This document shows, piece by piece, positions 28,369 to 40,370 of a DNA stretch of 64,000 bases. How positions within the stretch are numbered: the stretch's first letter is position 1; each line of letters opens with the position of its first letter. A model generated the notes under the pieces. That model was not told where the DNA came from and made no database searches. It was given only the letters and a program-made list of their open reading frames with translations. Source of the DNA: Methylovulum sp. (GTDB taxonomy: Bacteria; Pseudomonadota; Gammaproteobacteria; Methylococcales; Methylomonadaceae); assembly GCF_028687615.1 (NCBI RefSeq), contig NZ_JAQTZU010000013.1, positions 42,058 through 106,057 of the forward strand, read 5' to 3'. The position numbers and the translations under genes are program-made.

Positions 28369-28440
28369 GCAAAACTTTTTCAAAATGGCCGCCCACAAGC
28401 GGTCCGGCGACCTAAAGAACTTAAGCTACAGGGCGCGGAA
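28369..28440 (+). pseudogene. Decayed copy of VapB-like antitoxin N-terminus
   Basis: The frame reads AKLFQNGRPQAVRRPKELKLQGAE, matching residues 4-27 of the intact antitoxin at 29437 (AKLFQNGRPQAVRLPKEFRLQGKE) almost residue for residue, and the DNA is also nearly identical in the first 30 bp. There is no start codon, and after the match the frame runs into unrelated sequence. It is a remnant of a duplicated or replaced antitoxin gene, 1.07 kb from the intact one. Confidence 0.8.
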
Positions 28441-28482
28441 ACAAAAAAATTAATATTTAATTTGCTAGCCATTTCAACACTT

Positions 28483-29157
28483 TTACCAACGCCAACGGCA
28501 TTCTAAAAGCCCTTTTTCCTGATCATGCCCGACATCGCCGAGGGAACATGATTTGCCCAAGGGTATCCTGATACCTGAAGATTTCTGATGATTGAAATTT
28601 AAGCGTTTTTTTTCCTGATGACCTGTTTCAATCAGCATCGCGGCTTTATTTTGTTTATCGAAATGATCGGGTGGATCACCGTGCATGATGGAGGGGGTTT
28701 TCAGCCATAAGGCTTCTTGTTGTTGTTTCCGCGAAACATCTGCGGCAAATTTCTGTTGGACATATTCCTCGGTCATTGCCCGCCAATCGCGGTAAACAGG
28801 CTTGACCACCATGTTATCCGTTGTTTTTTGCGGGACTTTTGCCGCATGGATATGATGGTTTTTGGAAAGTTTATCAGAAGCCGCTGATGTTTGTTTATGG
28901 GCTAATCCCGAAATACTTTTAACTTTCGAGCTTCCCTGAACAGGATTCAAGGCTCTGGCGGGTTCTTTGTCCGGCAACGGTTTTCGCGCCATAGGACGTT
29001 TGACTAAAAATAGCGTGATTGCTTGAGTTGGAATACGGCCATAGCGTTTGCCGGGTGAAAATTTTAAATCAACGCTGATGAGATAAAAGATAAGGATATG
29101 GAATAAAGCCGATAGCGTTAGGGCAAAAAGCCAATATTTCATGCCTGGAAATTTCAC
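28483..29157 (-). CDS. Membrane-anchored protein of unknown function, TonB-like layout
   Basis: A 224-residue protein with one N-terminal membrane segment (YWLFALTLSALFHILIFYLI) and a long basic, proline-containing periplasmic part (RPMARKPLPDKEPARALNP), the layout of TonB-type energy-coupling proteins; I see no clear TonB C-terminal domain. The start is a GTG at 29157 with CGGAG 7 bp upstream; an ATG at 29196 has no site. The C-terminus (KSCSLGDVGHDQEKGLLECRW) has two Cys that could form a disulfide. No ExbB/ExbD genes are nearby. Confidence 0.5.
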   Translation of the reverse strand: MKFPGMKYWLFALTLSALFHILIFYLISVDLKFSPGKRYGRIPTQAITLFLVKRPMARKPLPDKEPARALNPVQGSSKVKSISGLAHKQTSAASDKLSKNHHIHAAKVPQKTTDNMVVKPVYRDWRAMTEEYVQQKFAADVSRKQQQEALWLKTPSIMHGDPPDHFDKQNKAAMLIETGHQEKKRLNFNHQKSSGIRIPLGKSCSLGDVGHDQEKGLLECRWRW

Positions 29158-29436
29158 GCGCGAACTCCGATTAAAAATATGCCACCAAACTGGCATAAAG
29201 CGATTCCATTGTGCCCACTTCTTTCAACACCCCTAGTCGTCAATGCTGGAATCTGTAAATTTTCCCCCAATCCCAAAAGCGGGACATAGTTTGAATTCCG
29301 CCCATCACCCTTGATACCCTCAAGCTTGTAAATACACTTTACTATATCCAAAGGTCTTCAGTGCTTTTGTAGCATTCGACGGCAATCCGTTAATGATATA
29401 TACTTTTTGAATCTATCATTTAGGGAGTATGGCATT

Positions 29437-29655
29437 ATGGCAACGGCAAAACTTTTTCAAAATGGCCGCCCACAAGCTGTTCGATTGCCTAAAGAATTTA
29501 GGTTGCAAGGCAAGGAAGTTAAAATTTCTAAGCTGGGCAATAAAATCATTTTAGAACCCTTGGAAAACTCGTGGGATCAATGGTTTTCAGCCATGTCCCA
29601 ATTTTCCGATGACTTTATGGCAGATGGGCGAAAGCAGCCTGAACAAAAGCCATAA
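29437..29655 (+). CDS. VapB-like AbrB-fold antitoxin, orphan
   Basis: A 72-residue protein of the VapB/AbrB family: MATAKLFQNGRPQAVRLPKEFRLQGKEVKISKLGNKIILEPL is the swapped-hairpin DNA-binding domain, and the tail (WDQWFSAMSQFSDDFM) is the usual toxin-binding segment. AGGGAG stands 9 bp before the start. A VapC PIN-domain toxin normally follows within a few bases; here the next gene, 41 bp away, is a Nudix hydrolase on the other strand. It is therefore an orphan antitoxin, perhaps protecting against a toxin elsewhere or left after toxin loss. Confidence 0.85.
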   Translation: MATAKLFQNGRPQAVRLPKEFRLQGKEVKISKLGNKIILEPLENSWDQWFSAMSQFSDDFMADGRKQPEQKP

Positions 29656-29696
29656 TTCATGGGTGCGAATGACTTCGCACCCACATGACAACCCAT

Positions 29697-30251
29697 CTAG
29701 CCTCCTTGTGCCGCCAATTTCCTCGCCACCATCAACACCCCAATAACCGTCAAACTATCCTTAACTTCATTGCGGTAAACCCTGTCCACCAATTCGCTAA
29801 AGTGGATTTTCTTAGTTTCCAGCTCTTCGTTCTCTTCGGGATGTGCTTCGCCGAACGTCAAACCAGTCGCCAAGAAAACAAACGCCCGTTCATTGGTGAT
29901 GGAATTGCTGGTGTTAAATTCGTAAATCATCTCCCAGTTAGCCGCGCTGATGCCCGTTTCTTCCAGCAATTCGCGTTGTGCCGACTCCAACAATGTCGCG
30001 TCTTTACTGCCGCCGCCTTCAGGAATTTCCCAACTGTATTCTTGTAAAGGGAAGCGATATTGTCCGACGATGTACGTGTAACCTTCGTCATCTATCGGGA
30101 CGATGCCTATCGCCCAATTTTTAAAATCCACGGTGGTGTAAATGCCCGGCGTTCCGGCGGGGGTCAGCACGTCGTGGTGGTCTATGCGTATCCACGGGGT
30201 TTCGTGGATCATTTTTTCGTTAAGGATTTTCCAGGGGCCGCGTGTTGACAT
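29697..30251 (-). CDS. Nudix hydrolase, ADP-ribose pyrophosphatase-like
   Basis: A 184-residue Nudix protein. The Nudix box is EIPEGGGSKDATLLESAQRELLEETGISA: the REL-EE-TG core is intact, while the Glu usually found eight residues before the Arg is Ala here, as in a branch of ADP-ribose/nucleoside-diphosphate-sugar hydrolases with a slightly different box. The N-terminal WIRIDHHDVLTPAGTPGIYTTVDFKNWAIGIVPID fits that branch. Likely substrates are ADP-ribose or related nucleotide sugars. Confidence 0.82.
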   Translation of the reverse strand: MSTRGPWKILNEKMIHETPWIRIDHHDVLTPAGTPGIYTTVDFKNWAIGIVPIDDEGYTYIVGQYRFPLQEYSWEIPEGGGSKDATLLESAQRELLEETGISAANWEMIYEFNTSNSITNERAFVFLATGLTFGEAHPEENEELETKKIHFSELVDRVYRNEVKDSLTVIGVLMVARKLAAQGG

Positions 30252-30378
30252 AGTTGTTTGTAGGGTTTGGTTTGCAGGATAAGGCCTTCTTTATGCTGTG
30301 GTTCGTAGGCTTTGCGTATAAAATAGTGCGTTGGCGTTATTAATTGGGCATTAATTTTCCATCGCTTATTAGGTTCTC

Positions 30379-30993
30379 ATGAAAATCGGCACACTTTACA
30401 TTATTTCGGCGCCGTCGGGTGCCGGTAAAACCAGTCTGGTCAAACAATTAGTGCAGGATACGGCAAACTTGACCGTCTCCACCTCCCACACCACGCGCCA
30501 GATGCGCCCCGGCGAAGCACATGGGCGCGATTATTATTTCGTGTCGGTTGCCGAGTTTCAAGCGATGCTGGCACAACAGGCGTTTTTGGAACATGCCCAA
30601 GTGTTTGATAATTTTTACGGCACGGCGCAACAGACGGTGCAGGATAACCTAAACCAAGGGCAGGACGTGATCCTGGAAATCGACTGGCAGGGGGCAAAGC
30701 AAATCAAACAATTGCTGCCGGACAGCATCGCTATTTTCATTTTACCGCCGTCGATTGCCGTGCTGGAGCAACGCTTACGCTCACGCGGTCAGGATGATGA
30801 ACAAACCATCGCCCGCCGGATGCGTGATGCTGTGGCGGAAATGAGCCATTATGCCGAGTTTGATTATTTGGTGGTCAATGATGATTTTGCCACCGCGTTG
30901 GCGGAGCTGGGCAGCATCGTGGTTTGCCAGCGTTTGCTACGCGAGCGGCAAGCGATTGAACATAAAGGCTTGTTGGCTGCTTTGCTGGCTTAA
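30379..30993 (+). CDS. gmk: Guanylate kinase
   Basis: A 204-residue enzyme converting GMP and ATP to GDP and ADP. The P-loop SAPSGAGKTSL is at residues 9-19, and the GMP-binding region STSHTTRQMRPGEAHGRDYYFVS and LEIDWQGAKQIK match guanylate kinases throughout. The length is typical. In many gammaproteobacteria rpoZ follows gmk; here rimO does. Confidence 0.96.
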   Translation: MKIGTLYIISAPSGAGKTSLVKQLVQDTANLTVSTSHTTRQMRPGEAHGRDYYFVSVAEFQAMLAQQAFLEHAQVFDNFYGTAQQTVQDNLNQGQDVILEIDWQGAKQIKQLLPDSIAIFILPPSIAVLEQRLRSRGQDDEQTIARRMRDAVAEMSHYAEFDYLVVNDDFATALAELGSIVVCQRLLRERQAIEHKGLLAALLA

Positions 30994-31012
30994 TCTTTCT
31001 ATGCCGCTATTG

Positions 31013-31089
31013 TAGGATAGGCTGAACGAAGTAAAGCCCATCACCAATACGGCCCACACGATGGGCATCACTTCGTTCAGCCCATCCTA
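31013..31089. repeat. Long imperfect hairpin between gmk and rimO
   Basis: A left arm (31014-31042, AGGATAGGCTGAACGAAGT...) pairs with a right arm (31060-31088) with about 25 of 29 positions complementary, followed by ATTTTTA. A shorter related segment with AACGAAG...CTTCGTT lies at 54030-54098. It may be a dispersed repeat that also serves as terminator for gmk. Confidence 0.65.
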
Positions 31090-31114
31090 TTTTTATTTGT
31101 TAAATTATATACTT

Positions 31115-32428
31115 ATGGCACATACACCCACAGTCGGCTTCATCAGTTTAGGCTGCCCAAAAGCCTTGGTCGATAGCGAGCGGATTTTGACGCAATTGCG
31201 CACCGACGGTTACACCATCTCCGCCACTTACCAAGATGCTGACTTGGTGATTGTCAACACTTGCGGTTTTATTGACGCTGCGGTGGAAGAATCTTTAGAT
31301 AGCATAGGTGAAGCCCTGGCGGAAAACGGCAGGGTCATCGTCACCGGTTGCTTGGGCGTGCGCGAGGACGAAATCCGCGCCCGTCATCCGCAGGTTTTAA
31401 AGGTGACTGGCGCACACGCAATTGATGAAGTGGTCGCTTCCGTACACGAACATTTGCCACCGCGCCATGATCCGTTCACCAGCTTGCTGCCGCCACAAGG
31501 TATTAAACTGACACCCGACCATTACGCCTACTTAAAAATTTCCGAAGGCTGCAACCACCGTTGCACATTCTGCATCATCCCGTCCATGCGTGGCGACTTG
31601 GTCAGCCGTCCGGTCGATGAGGTGTTGCTGGAAGCCGAACGTTTGGCGCAAGCGGGCGTTAAGGAATTGTTGGTGGTGTCGCAAGACACCAGTGCATACG
31701 GTTTGGATATGAAATACCAACCACGCGATTGGCGTGGCCGTCAGGTGCAGACGCGCTTTTATGATCTGGCGGAAGCCTTGGGTGATTTGGGTATCTGGGT
31801 GCGGATGCACTATGTCTACCCTTATCCGCATGTCGATGAGGTGATCCCGTTGATGGCGGCCGGCAAGATATTGCCGTATCTGGATATTCCGTTCCAACAC
31901 GCCAACAGCCGTATTTTGAAACTGATGAAACGTCCGGCGGCAAGCCAGAATAATCTGGAGCGCATCAAGGCATGGCGGGATGTGTGTCCTGACATTACTT
32001 TGCGTAGCACGTTTATTGTCGGTTTTCCCGGCGAAACCGAAGCGGAATTTGAGGAATTGTTGGATTTTTTAAGTGAAGCGCAATTGGATCGTGTCGGTTG
32101 TTTTGCCTATTCGCCGATAAAAGGCGCTACGGCGAACGAATTGCCGGGTACAGTGCCTGAAGAGCTTAAACAAGAGCGTCTGGCGCGGTTTATGGCGCAT
32201 CAGGCGGACATTAGCGCAGAACGTCTGCAACAGCGCGTCGGCAGGATAGAAACGGTGTTGGTTGATGAAGTGGTCGAAGAAGGGGCGGTCGCCAGAAGTC
32301 GTGCCGATGCGCCAGAAATTGACGGGCAGGTGTTTATTGATGGCGCGACGCACTTAAAGGTCGGCGAGTTTGTACAGGTCGAGTTGGAAGAGGCGGATGA
32401 TTATGATATGTGGGCGCGTTTGGTTTGA
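31115..32428 (+). CDS. rimO: Ribosomal protein S12 methylthiotransferase RimO
   Basis: A 437-residue radical-SAM methylthiotransferase that adds a methylthio group to an Asp of ribosomal protein S12. The N-terminal cluster domain has C14 ([14 protein letters not shown]), NTCGFID and VTGCLG; the radical SAM motif is [23 protein letters not shown]; a TRAM domain ends the protein (DGQVFIDG...[21 protein letters not shown]). An upstream in-frame ATG at 31061 falls inside the hairpin repeat, so the start at 31115, which gives the family's [22 protein letters not shown] beginning, is used. Confidence 0.95.
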   Translation: MAHTPTVGFISLGCPKALVDSERILTQLRTDGYTISATYQDADLVIVNTCGFIDAAVEESLDSIGEALAENGRVIVTGCLGVREDEIRARHPQVLKVTGAHAIDEVVASVHEHLPPRHDPFTSLLPPQGIKLTPDHYAYLKISEGCNHRCTFCIIPSMRGDLVSRPVDEVLLEAERLAQAGVKELLVVSQDTSAYGLDMKYQPRDWRGRQVQTRFYDLAEALGDLGIWVRMHYVYPYPHVDEVIPLMAAGKILPYLDIPFQHANSRILKLMKRPAASQNNLERIKAWRDVCPDITLRSTFIVGFPGETEAEFEELLDFLSEAQLDRVGCFAYSPIKGATANELPGTVPEELKQERLARFMAHQADISAERLQQRVGRIETVLVDEVVEEGAVARSRADAPEIDGQVFIDGATHLKVGEFVQVELEEADDYDMWARLV

Positions 32429-32457
32429 ATAACCGAAAGCCGCATTTTTTAGGCGAA

Positions 32458-32487
32458 AAAAAACCCAGCCGTAAAGCTGGGTTTTTT
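32458..32487. terminator. Bidirectional terminator after rimO
   Basis: AAACCCAGC (32461-32469) pairs with GCTGGGTTT (32476-32484), flanked by A-run and T-run on the two sides. It ends rimO on the plus strand and the small lipoprotein gene on the minus strand. Confidence 0.85.
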
Positions 32488-32498
32488 AAAACAATTAA

Positions 32499-32612
32499 TT
32501 ACAGTTCGATTGAACTAGAAACTTTTTGTTTTGAACCATCTGGATCATCCATACAGCCAGATAAGCCAACTACCATCAATGCCATAGCCAAAAGTGCAAG
32601 AATTTTTTTCAT
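32499..32612 (-). CDS. Very small lipoprotein
   Basis: A 37-residue lipoprotein: a Lys-rich start (MKKILALLAM), a hydrophobic stretch, a lipobox LSGC, then 17 acidic and polar residues (MDDPDGSKQK...). The mature peptide would thus be only about 18 residues on a lipid anchor. GGAGGATAATATT precedes the ATG, and the terminator at 32458-32487 lies just downstream. Its form recalls entericidin-like small lipoproteins, but the sequence does not identify it. Confidence 0.75.
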   Translation of the reverse strand: MKKILALLAMALMVVGLSGCMDDPDGSKQKVSSSIEL

Positions 32613-32739
32613 AATATTATCCTCCAAAGGGGTTTAACTTATTTTATTTATTGTGCGTCAATGAATGAAAGCACGGGCAATTTATATCATGGCTAGTGCA
32701 TTGATGCAATATTTAAAGTCATCCGGCGTTTTTATACGC

Positions 32740-34644
32740 TTATAGCGAATTGATATTATTCGGTAAATCGTAGGTAATCACGTTGTTCGTCCATTTCACC
32801 GTTCCGATAGTCACCCACGGTGCCGCGAAATTGCGGTGCAGTTGGTCGTAAACCCAATAGCTAGGTGCGTCAATTTTTTTGAGCTGGATATGGAAGGTCG
32901 TGTTGTTCAAATTCAAGCCAATTTCATGCCCCCAAAACGCGGTCACTTTCATGATGAATTTTTGTAAGCGTACATTGTTGATGTTGGGGGTCACGGCGAT
33001 GTTCGCCCACATCGAATGCACCCGTCCCCAGTTCGGGGCGAGTAAGCGGCCTTGTTCATTAACGAAGGGGAGCCACTGTTCTTTGCCTTGTGCATCGGTG
33101 TAGGTGATTGCCAGAATGTGGTCGTAACCGGCGAAATGGTCGTGCAGATACAGTGCGTGTGGGGCTATGCCCAAAAAAGTCTGTGACAGCTCCAATAGTG
33201 CGTTGCTGCTTTTTGCCAGCGCGTCCGTGACCAGACTTTGCTTGGTGTCAATATCAAGACGGTAAACAATCCCATAATGGATGGTGCTGTTCAGTTGCAA
33301 TAGCACGATGACGATGAGGATTTTTTCCAGTTTCCGTATCAATGATTTAGGTTTTTGTGCCGCCATTTCGACAAAATAGCGTTGATACCAAGTGTCATTG
33401 GACAATGGGGCCGCCACCAAGCAATCGGTGTTGCACTCGACGCGGCTACGCGCATCGGCAATGGCGCGGTATTTATTTTTTGCCAGTACGTAAATGCCTG
33501 GCAGCCGTAAAATAATGCCAACAATCGCCAACCAGCGCATTTTCAGGAAAATTTGGATATAAGTGTCGACACCCGAATAAACCCGCTGTCCGTTGTCCAG
33601 CGCGTATAAATCGGTCAGTAAGGTCTGCGGGCTGGTTGCCGCCATTGCCGGATACTGTGCGGCGTAATCCTGGGCGTTTTTAAAGTCGATGCACTTAAAA
33701 ACATCGAAATGGTTCAAGATTAGCACGGTGCGGTTGCATAACGGACATTGTTTGTCATAAAACACGGTCAATGCCGGATGTTTTGCCACCAAGCGGTCAC
33801 CCATCGCCCGCCAAAAACCGAACGGGACGAGCAGGGTATAAAAAATCAGCATTCCCATGCCAAACGGATAAATATTCAGCGACAAGGTAATGCCCAAATG
33901 CAAACTCATGCCAATCAACAAATAGATGACGCGTAATCGGCGATGGGCAAAAAAGAACATGAAGGTGAATTGGAAAACCAAGATTGTGTAGCCTATGGCC
34001 TTTTCCACCATTTCCCTATTCAATAGCCAAGACATATCCAGTGCCGATACGTAATAAGGCTGGGTCGATGGTAGCCAAGAACCTAGCCCATTGCGCCAAT
34101 GTTCGGCAAACATTTTATGTATCGCCGAATCAAAATACAAAAATCCCAAGCAAATCAAAACCGGTAGGTAGTAAGCCAACACCGATACGGTGGCTTGCGG
34201 ATAACGGCTGTAATGGATAAATGGGGTGCTAAGCTTATACCTGAGCTTGTCCAGGGAAAAGGCCTGGTCTCCTGGCATAAACAACAGGAAAAAGTTTGTG
34301 CCGATCATGAATAAATCAAAACCGCCATCAAAATCGCGCTGCATGGGCGTGAAATTGATGAAAACCAGCCAGAAAATATAATTGCAGGTCAGTGCGGATT
34401 GATAGCGGTAGCCGAGGACGATAAAACTGGCCGCTATGCCCCATAGGCATAAAAACAGGGTGATGGTCGGAAATTCGACATCAATGAACGGGACGGGGTC
34501 GAAAATCAGGTGGTTGAAATAATACAGGAACACAATTTCCTGTAGGGTGACCAAGCCATAAGCCAGACGAAACGCACCGATACCGGTGGCAGGGACTTGT
34601 TTGGAAAGTAAGGAGGAGATTTTATAGAATATTAGCTGATACAT
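32740..34644 (-). CDS. HTTM-domain membrane protein fused to DCC thiol oxidoreductase domain
   Basis: A 634-residue protein. Residues 1 to about 280 form a horizontally transferred transmembrane (HTTM) domain related to vitamin K-dependent gamma-carboxylase (GAFRLAYGLVTLQEIVFLYYF, NFTPMQRDFDGGFDLFMIGTNFFLLFMPGD). A DCC/DUF393 domain follows from about 295 (VFYDKQCPLCNRTVLILNHF, with the C-x2-C pair). A second membrane segment near 425-445 and a C-terminal beta-rich region complete it. HTTM proteins of bacteria are poorly understood; the fused thiol domain suggests a redox step coupled to the membrane domain. It is transcribed alone. Confidence 0.78.
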   Translation of the reverse strand: MYQLIFYKISSLLSKQVPATGIGAFRLAYGLVTLQEIVFLYYFNHLIFDPVPFIDVEFPTITLFLCLWGIAASFIVLGYRYQSALTCNYIFWLVFINFTPMQRDFDGGFDLFMIGTNFFLLFMPGDQAFSLDKLRYKLSTPFIHYSRYPQATVSVLAYYLPVLICLGFLYFDSAIHKMFAEHWRNGLGSWLPSTQPYYVSALDMSWLLNREMVEKAIGYTILVFQFTFMFFFAHRRLRVIYLLIGMSLHLGITLSLNIYPFGMGMLIFYTLLVPFGFWRAMGDRLVAKHPALTVFYDKQCPLCNRTVLILNHFDVFKCIDFKNAQDYAAQYPAMAATSPQTLLTDLYALDNGQRVYSGVDTYIQIFLKMRWLAIVGIILRLPGIYVLAKNKYRAIADARSRVECNTDCLVAAPLSNDTWYQRYFVEMAAQKPKSLIRKLEKILIVIVLLQLNSTIHYGIVYRLDIDTKQSLVTDALAKSSNALLELSQTFLGIAPHALYLHDHFAGYDHILAITYTDAQGKEQWLPFVNEQGRLLAPNWGRVHSMWANIAVTPNINNVRLQKFIMKVTAFWGHEIGLNLNNTTFHIQLKKIDAPSYWVYDQLHRNFAAPWVTIGTVKWTNNVITYDLPNNINSL

Positions 34645-34716
34645 TAAAACATTCTGGAAAATGTATTAATTGTAAATTAATTTACGTTGAGATGTGCAAT
34701 AAATCCCTATAGCCCC

Positions 34717-34757
34717 TAAAAAACTAAGGCCGCTAACAGAAATACTGTTAGCGGCCT
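34717..34757 (-). terminator. Terminator of small membrane protein gene
   Basis: AGGCCGCTAACAG (34727-34739) pairs with CTGTTAGCGGCCT (34745-34757); read on the minus strand the 13-bp stem is followed by TTAGTTTTTTA. A strong rho-independent terminator. Confidence 0.85.
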
Positions 34758-34778
34758 CATTTGACTGGACTAGACGGC

Positions 34779-34910
34779 TTATTGTTCGTCGTCAGGGTGT
34801 GGAGCGAATACCCATTTGATTAAAAAATAAACAGCAGCGATAACTACAACCGCGCCTACCATGCCAGCCGGCTCTTTTAACATTGACGTGAGATCTAAAA
34901 TGAACCCCAT
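34779..34910 (-). CDS. Small single-pass membrane protein
   Basis: A 43-residue protein with one membrane segment (AGMVGAVVVIAAVYFLIKWVF) between a short N-terminal helix and an acidic tail (APHPDDEQ). A GGTAGGA stretch precedes the ATG, and a strong terminator follows the stop, so it is very likely a real gene. I do not recognise the family. It reads toward the HTTM gene but is separated from it by the terminator. Confidence 0.72.
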   Translation of the reverse strand: MGFILDLTSMLKEPAGMVGAVVVIAAVYFLIKWVFAPHPDDEQ

Positions 34911-35229
34911 GGGATGTCCTACCTGTAATTTTTTTATGTTTTAGAAATTGCTAATTTGTTAGCAAACGGAAGCAACATAATACTTTAGGTGCAATTAAAG
35001 TCAAGAGCTAATTGTTGTTTGATAAATCAAAATTAGGCTATAAAACCTATAGGGTTATATGGATTTTTGGACTTTGTAAAGGCATCGTTTTTTTGCATAA
35101 CCTTTCTTAATAAGTGGTTATATTAAAAGCATTTTCAACATTTAAAGGCGCATTCGAACCGATTGTAAATTTAAAGCTCGATAGCAAGTGTGGTATAGTT
35201 TAAACTTCTTGTTTCGCGGAGTTTATATT
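34911..35229. other. Divergent promoter region, 319 bp
   Basis: AT-rich non-coding region between two divergent genes. No repeat or conserved structure is obvious; it must contain promoters for both the small membrane protein and the exported protein at 35230. Confidence 0.4.
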
Positions 35230-35637
35230 ATGAGGACAAGAAAAATGATAAAAAATATTAAAATGCTTCCATTTATCGCCATTATATGGATGTGTGCGTT
35301 TTCAGTTCATGCCGATGTGGCATTAAAGGATAATTCGGAGATATTGGGCAAATGGAATTTATACGCTGAATCATCGAAATTAGACAGTGAGAAAAAAGCG
35401 ATAAAAGTTGAATGGGATTTCAAAGCCGATGGTATCTTGCACACCACTGCGACTGATTCTGTTGGACGGACTAAAGAAATGAAAATAGCCATTAAGTACG
35501 CGGTTGAAAATGGTGAAATTAAAAAACAGACAAAACTCGGACAAGAAAAATACGAATCATGCAAAGTGGTCAAAAAAGAAGGTTCTGAGATGATTTTAAA
35601 ATGTCCGTTTTTATTCTATTTTTTAACAAAAATATAA
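35230..35637 (+). CDS. Exported protein of unknown function, lipocalin-like pattern
   Basis: A 135-residue protein with a signal peptide (LPFIAIIWMCAFSVHA) and a mature part of about 105 residues starting VALKDNSEILGKWNLYAES, with alternating strands and WDFKADGILHTT. The 'ILGKWNL...' start followed by short strands is typical of small lipocalin-like or calycin domains, but no family is recognised. Two Cys (SCKVVKKEGSEMILKCP) may form a disulfide. The start at 35230 has GGAG 8 bp upstream. It is followed 24 bp later by a membrane protein gene, probably in the same operon. Confidence 0.65.
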   Translation: MRTRKMIKNIKMLPFIAIIWMCAFSVHADVALKDNSEILGKWNLYAESSKLDSEKKAIKVEWDFKADGILHTTATDSVGRTKEMKIAIKYAVENGEIKKQTKLGQEKYESCKVVKKEGSEMILKCPFLFYFLTKI

Positions 35638-35661
35638 AACTTTAACAGGAAGGGTATAACT

Positions 35662-36108
35662 ATGATTGGTGCTATAGCAATGATTTTTGCGCTGGTATGG
35701 ATTTATCAATCGGGAATAAAAGCAAAAACCGATAATTTATTCATGTGGATAGGCATTTGTGCGGCGGTGTTTTTGGCTTCACAAGTCATGCTTTATGATG
35801 TCAACATTTATCTCGCCGATTTGTTCAATGGCAAAGATGTCAGTTCAGAAGGCTATGAGCGGGATTTGGTCAGTGTCGGTGATAGAAAAAATCAAGAAGG
35901 CTTTCAAAGTGCTGGCGGAGCTTTTCTGTCTTACTTTTTAGAATTGATGCCGCCTTTGGTCGGCTTTTTGATTTTGGCGTTTATACGCCTGCAATTTGTC
36001 ACTAAAGAAAGCTTTTCAATACCTAATTTATTTAGTGGGATTAATGAAATGGTGTCGGGCGCAGTCAAAAGTGTGGCTGAATCAATGAAGCAAGGTGTCA
36101 AAAAATAA
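35662..36108 (+). CDS. Membrane protein of unknown function
   Basis: A 148-residue protein with three likely membrane segments (MIGAIAMIFALVWIY, FMWIGICAAVFLASQVMLY, FLELMPPLVGFLILAFIRL). The loop between the second and third is acidic and Gly-rich; the last 30 residues form a possible amphipathic helix (NEMVSGAVKSVAESMKQGVKK). AGGAAGGG precedes the start. It likely works with the exported protein just upstream. A terminator follows at 36141. Confidence 0.62.
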   Translation: MIGAIAMIFALVWIYQSGIKAKTDNLFMWIGICAAVFLASQVMLYDVNIYLADLFNGKDVSSEGYERDLVSVGDRKNQEGFQSAGGAFLSYFLELMPPLVGFLILAFIRLQFVTKESFSIPNLFSGINEMVSGAVKSVAESMKQGVKK

Positions 36109-36140
36109 TCCGTTGCTTAACAAGCGGTAATCCCAGCAAA

Positions 36141-36166
36141 AGCCCAAGCTGTGCTTGGGCTTTTTT
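36141..36166 (+). terminator. Rho-independent terminator
   Basis: AGCCCAAGC (36141-36149) pairs with GCTTGGGCT (36153-36161) and runs into TTTTTT. It ends the two-gene operon at 35230-36108. Confidence 0.9.
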
Positions 36167-36333
36167 ATGGTAATTATCAAGCAAATCGCCTTAAGGAATC
36201 ACAGATCAAGATTCCGTTTCTCTTTTCTTTCATGGCGCAAAGAGATGGCAATAGGCCATGCCTATTGGATTTATAACCCTCCCTGTGATCACGGAAGGGG
36301 TTCTGGTTTTGCTTAGTGGTTGCCTAAAATTTC

Positions 36334-36522
36334 CTAAGCTAACACTGCCGAAACTACAAAGATTATTATCGCAACAAATAGCACCGTAAAAACCACGCCT
36401 CCAATAAGGTAGTTTTTCAGGGAGCCTTGTGTAAAATCCTTTTGCCTGTTTTCTTCACTTTGTACACCAATAAAGGCGGCTAAAACGCTTTTAATGACTT
36501 GGATCATGCTTGGTTGGGTCAT
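36334..36522 (-). CDS. DUF2970 family small membrane protein
   Basis: A 62-residue protein: VIKSVLAAFIGVQSEENRQKDFTQGSLKNYLIGGVVFTVLFVAIIIFVV has the DUF2970 pattern (SVLAAFxGVQS.....DF.QG followed by one membrane segment). The function is unknown. The start at 36522 has GGAG just upstream; the open frame reaches further to 36627 but that part overlaps metH. It diverges from metH. Confidence 0.82.
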   Translation of the reverse strand: MTQPSMIQVIKSVLAAFIGVQSEENRQKDFTQGSLKNYLIGGVVFTVLFVAIIIFVVSAVLA

Positions 36523-36619
36523 CGAAATCTCCGGTAATTGAGCCGAAAATAATAGTGTTAGCCTTCCGTTTACGCAATGATTATATTTAGTCTGCCAATC
36601 TAACTTTAACTTACCCAGT

Positions 36620-40297
<3,678 letters not shown>

Positions 40298-40370
40298 AGT
40301 CTATGCTCTAATTTGGATAACTTAAAAATTTGCCTTATCTTCGGCATTGTTAAATCAACGAGGAGATGTA

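Larger units (their letters stand above)
28144..28482. other. Intergenic region, 339 bp
   Basis: Contains a hairpin at 28249-28276 and the decayed antitoxin fragment at 28369-28440, each listed separately. No intact gene is seen. Confidence 0.5.

Noticed and set aside
28483..29157. Assignment as TonB
   Set aside because: Only the N-terminal anchor and basic/proline-containing region fit; the C-terminal TonB domain and ExbBD genes are missing.
36523..36619. Cobalamin or SAM riboswitch before metH
   Set aside because: Only about 100 bp separate metH from the divergent DUF2970 gene, and no B12-box-like or SAM-motif sequence is visible.
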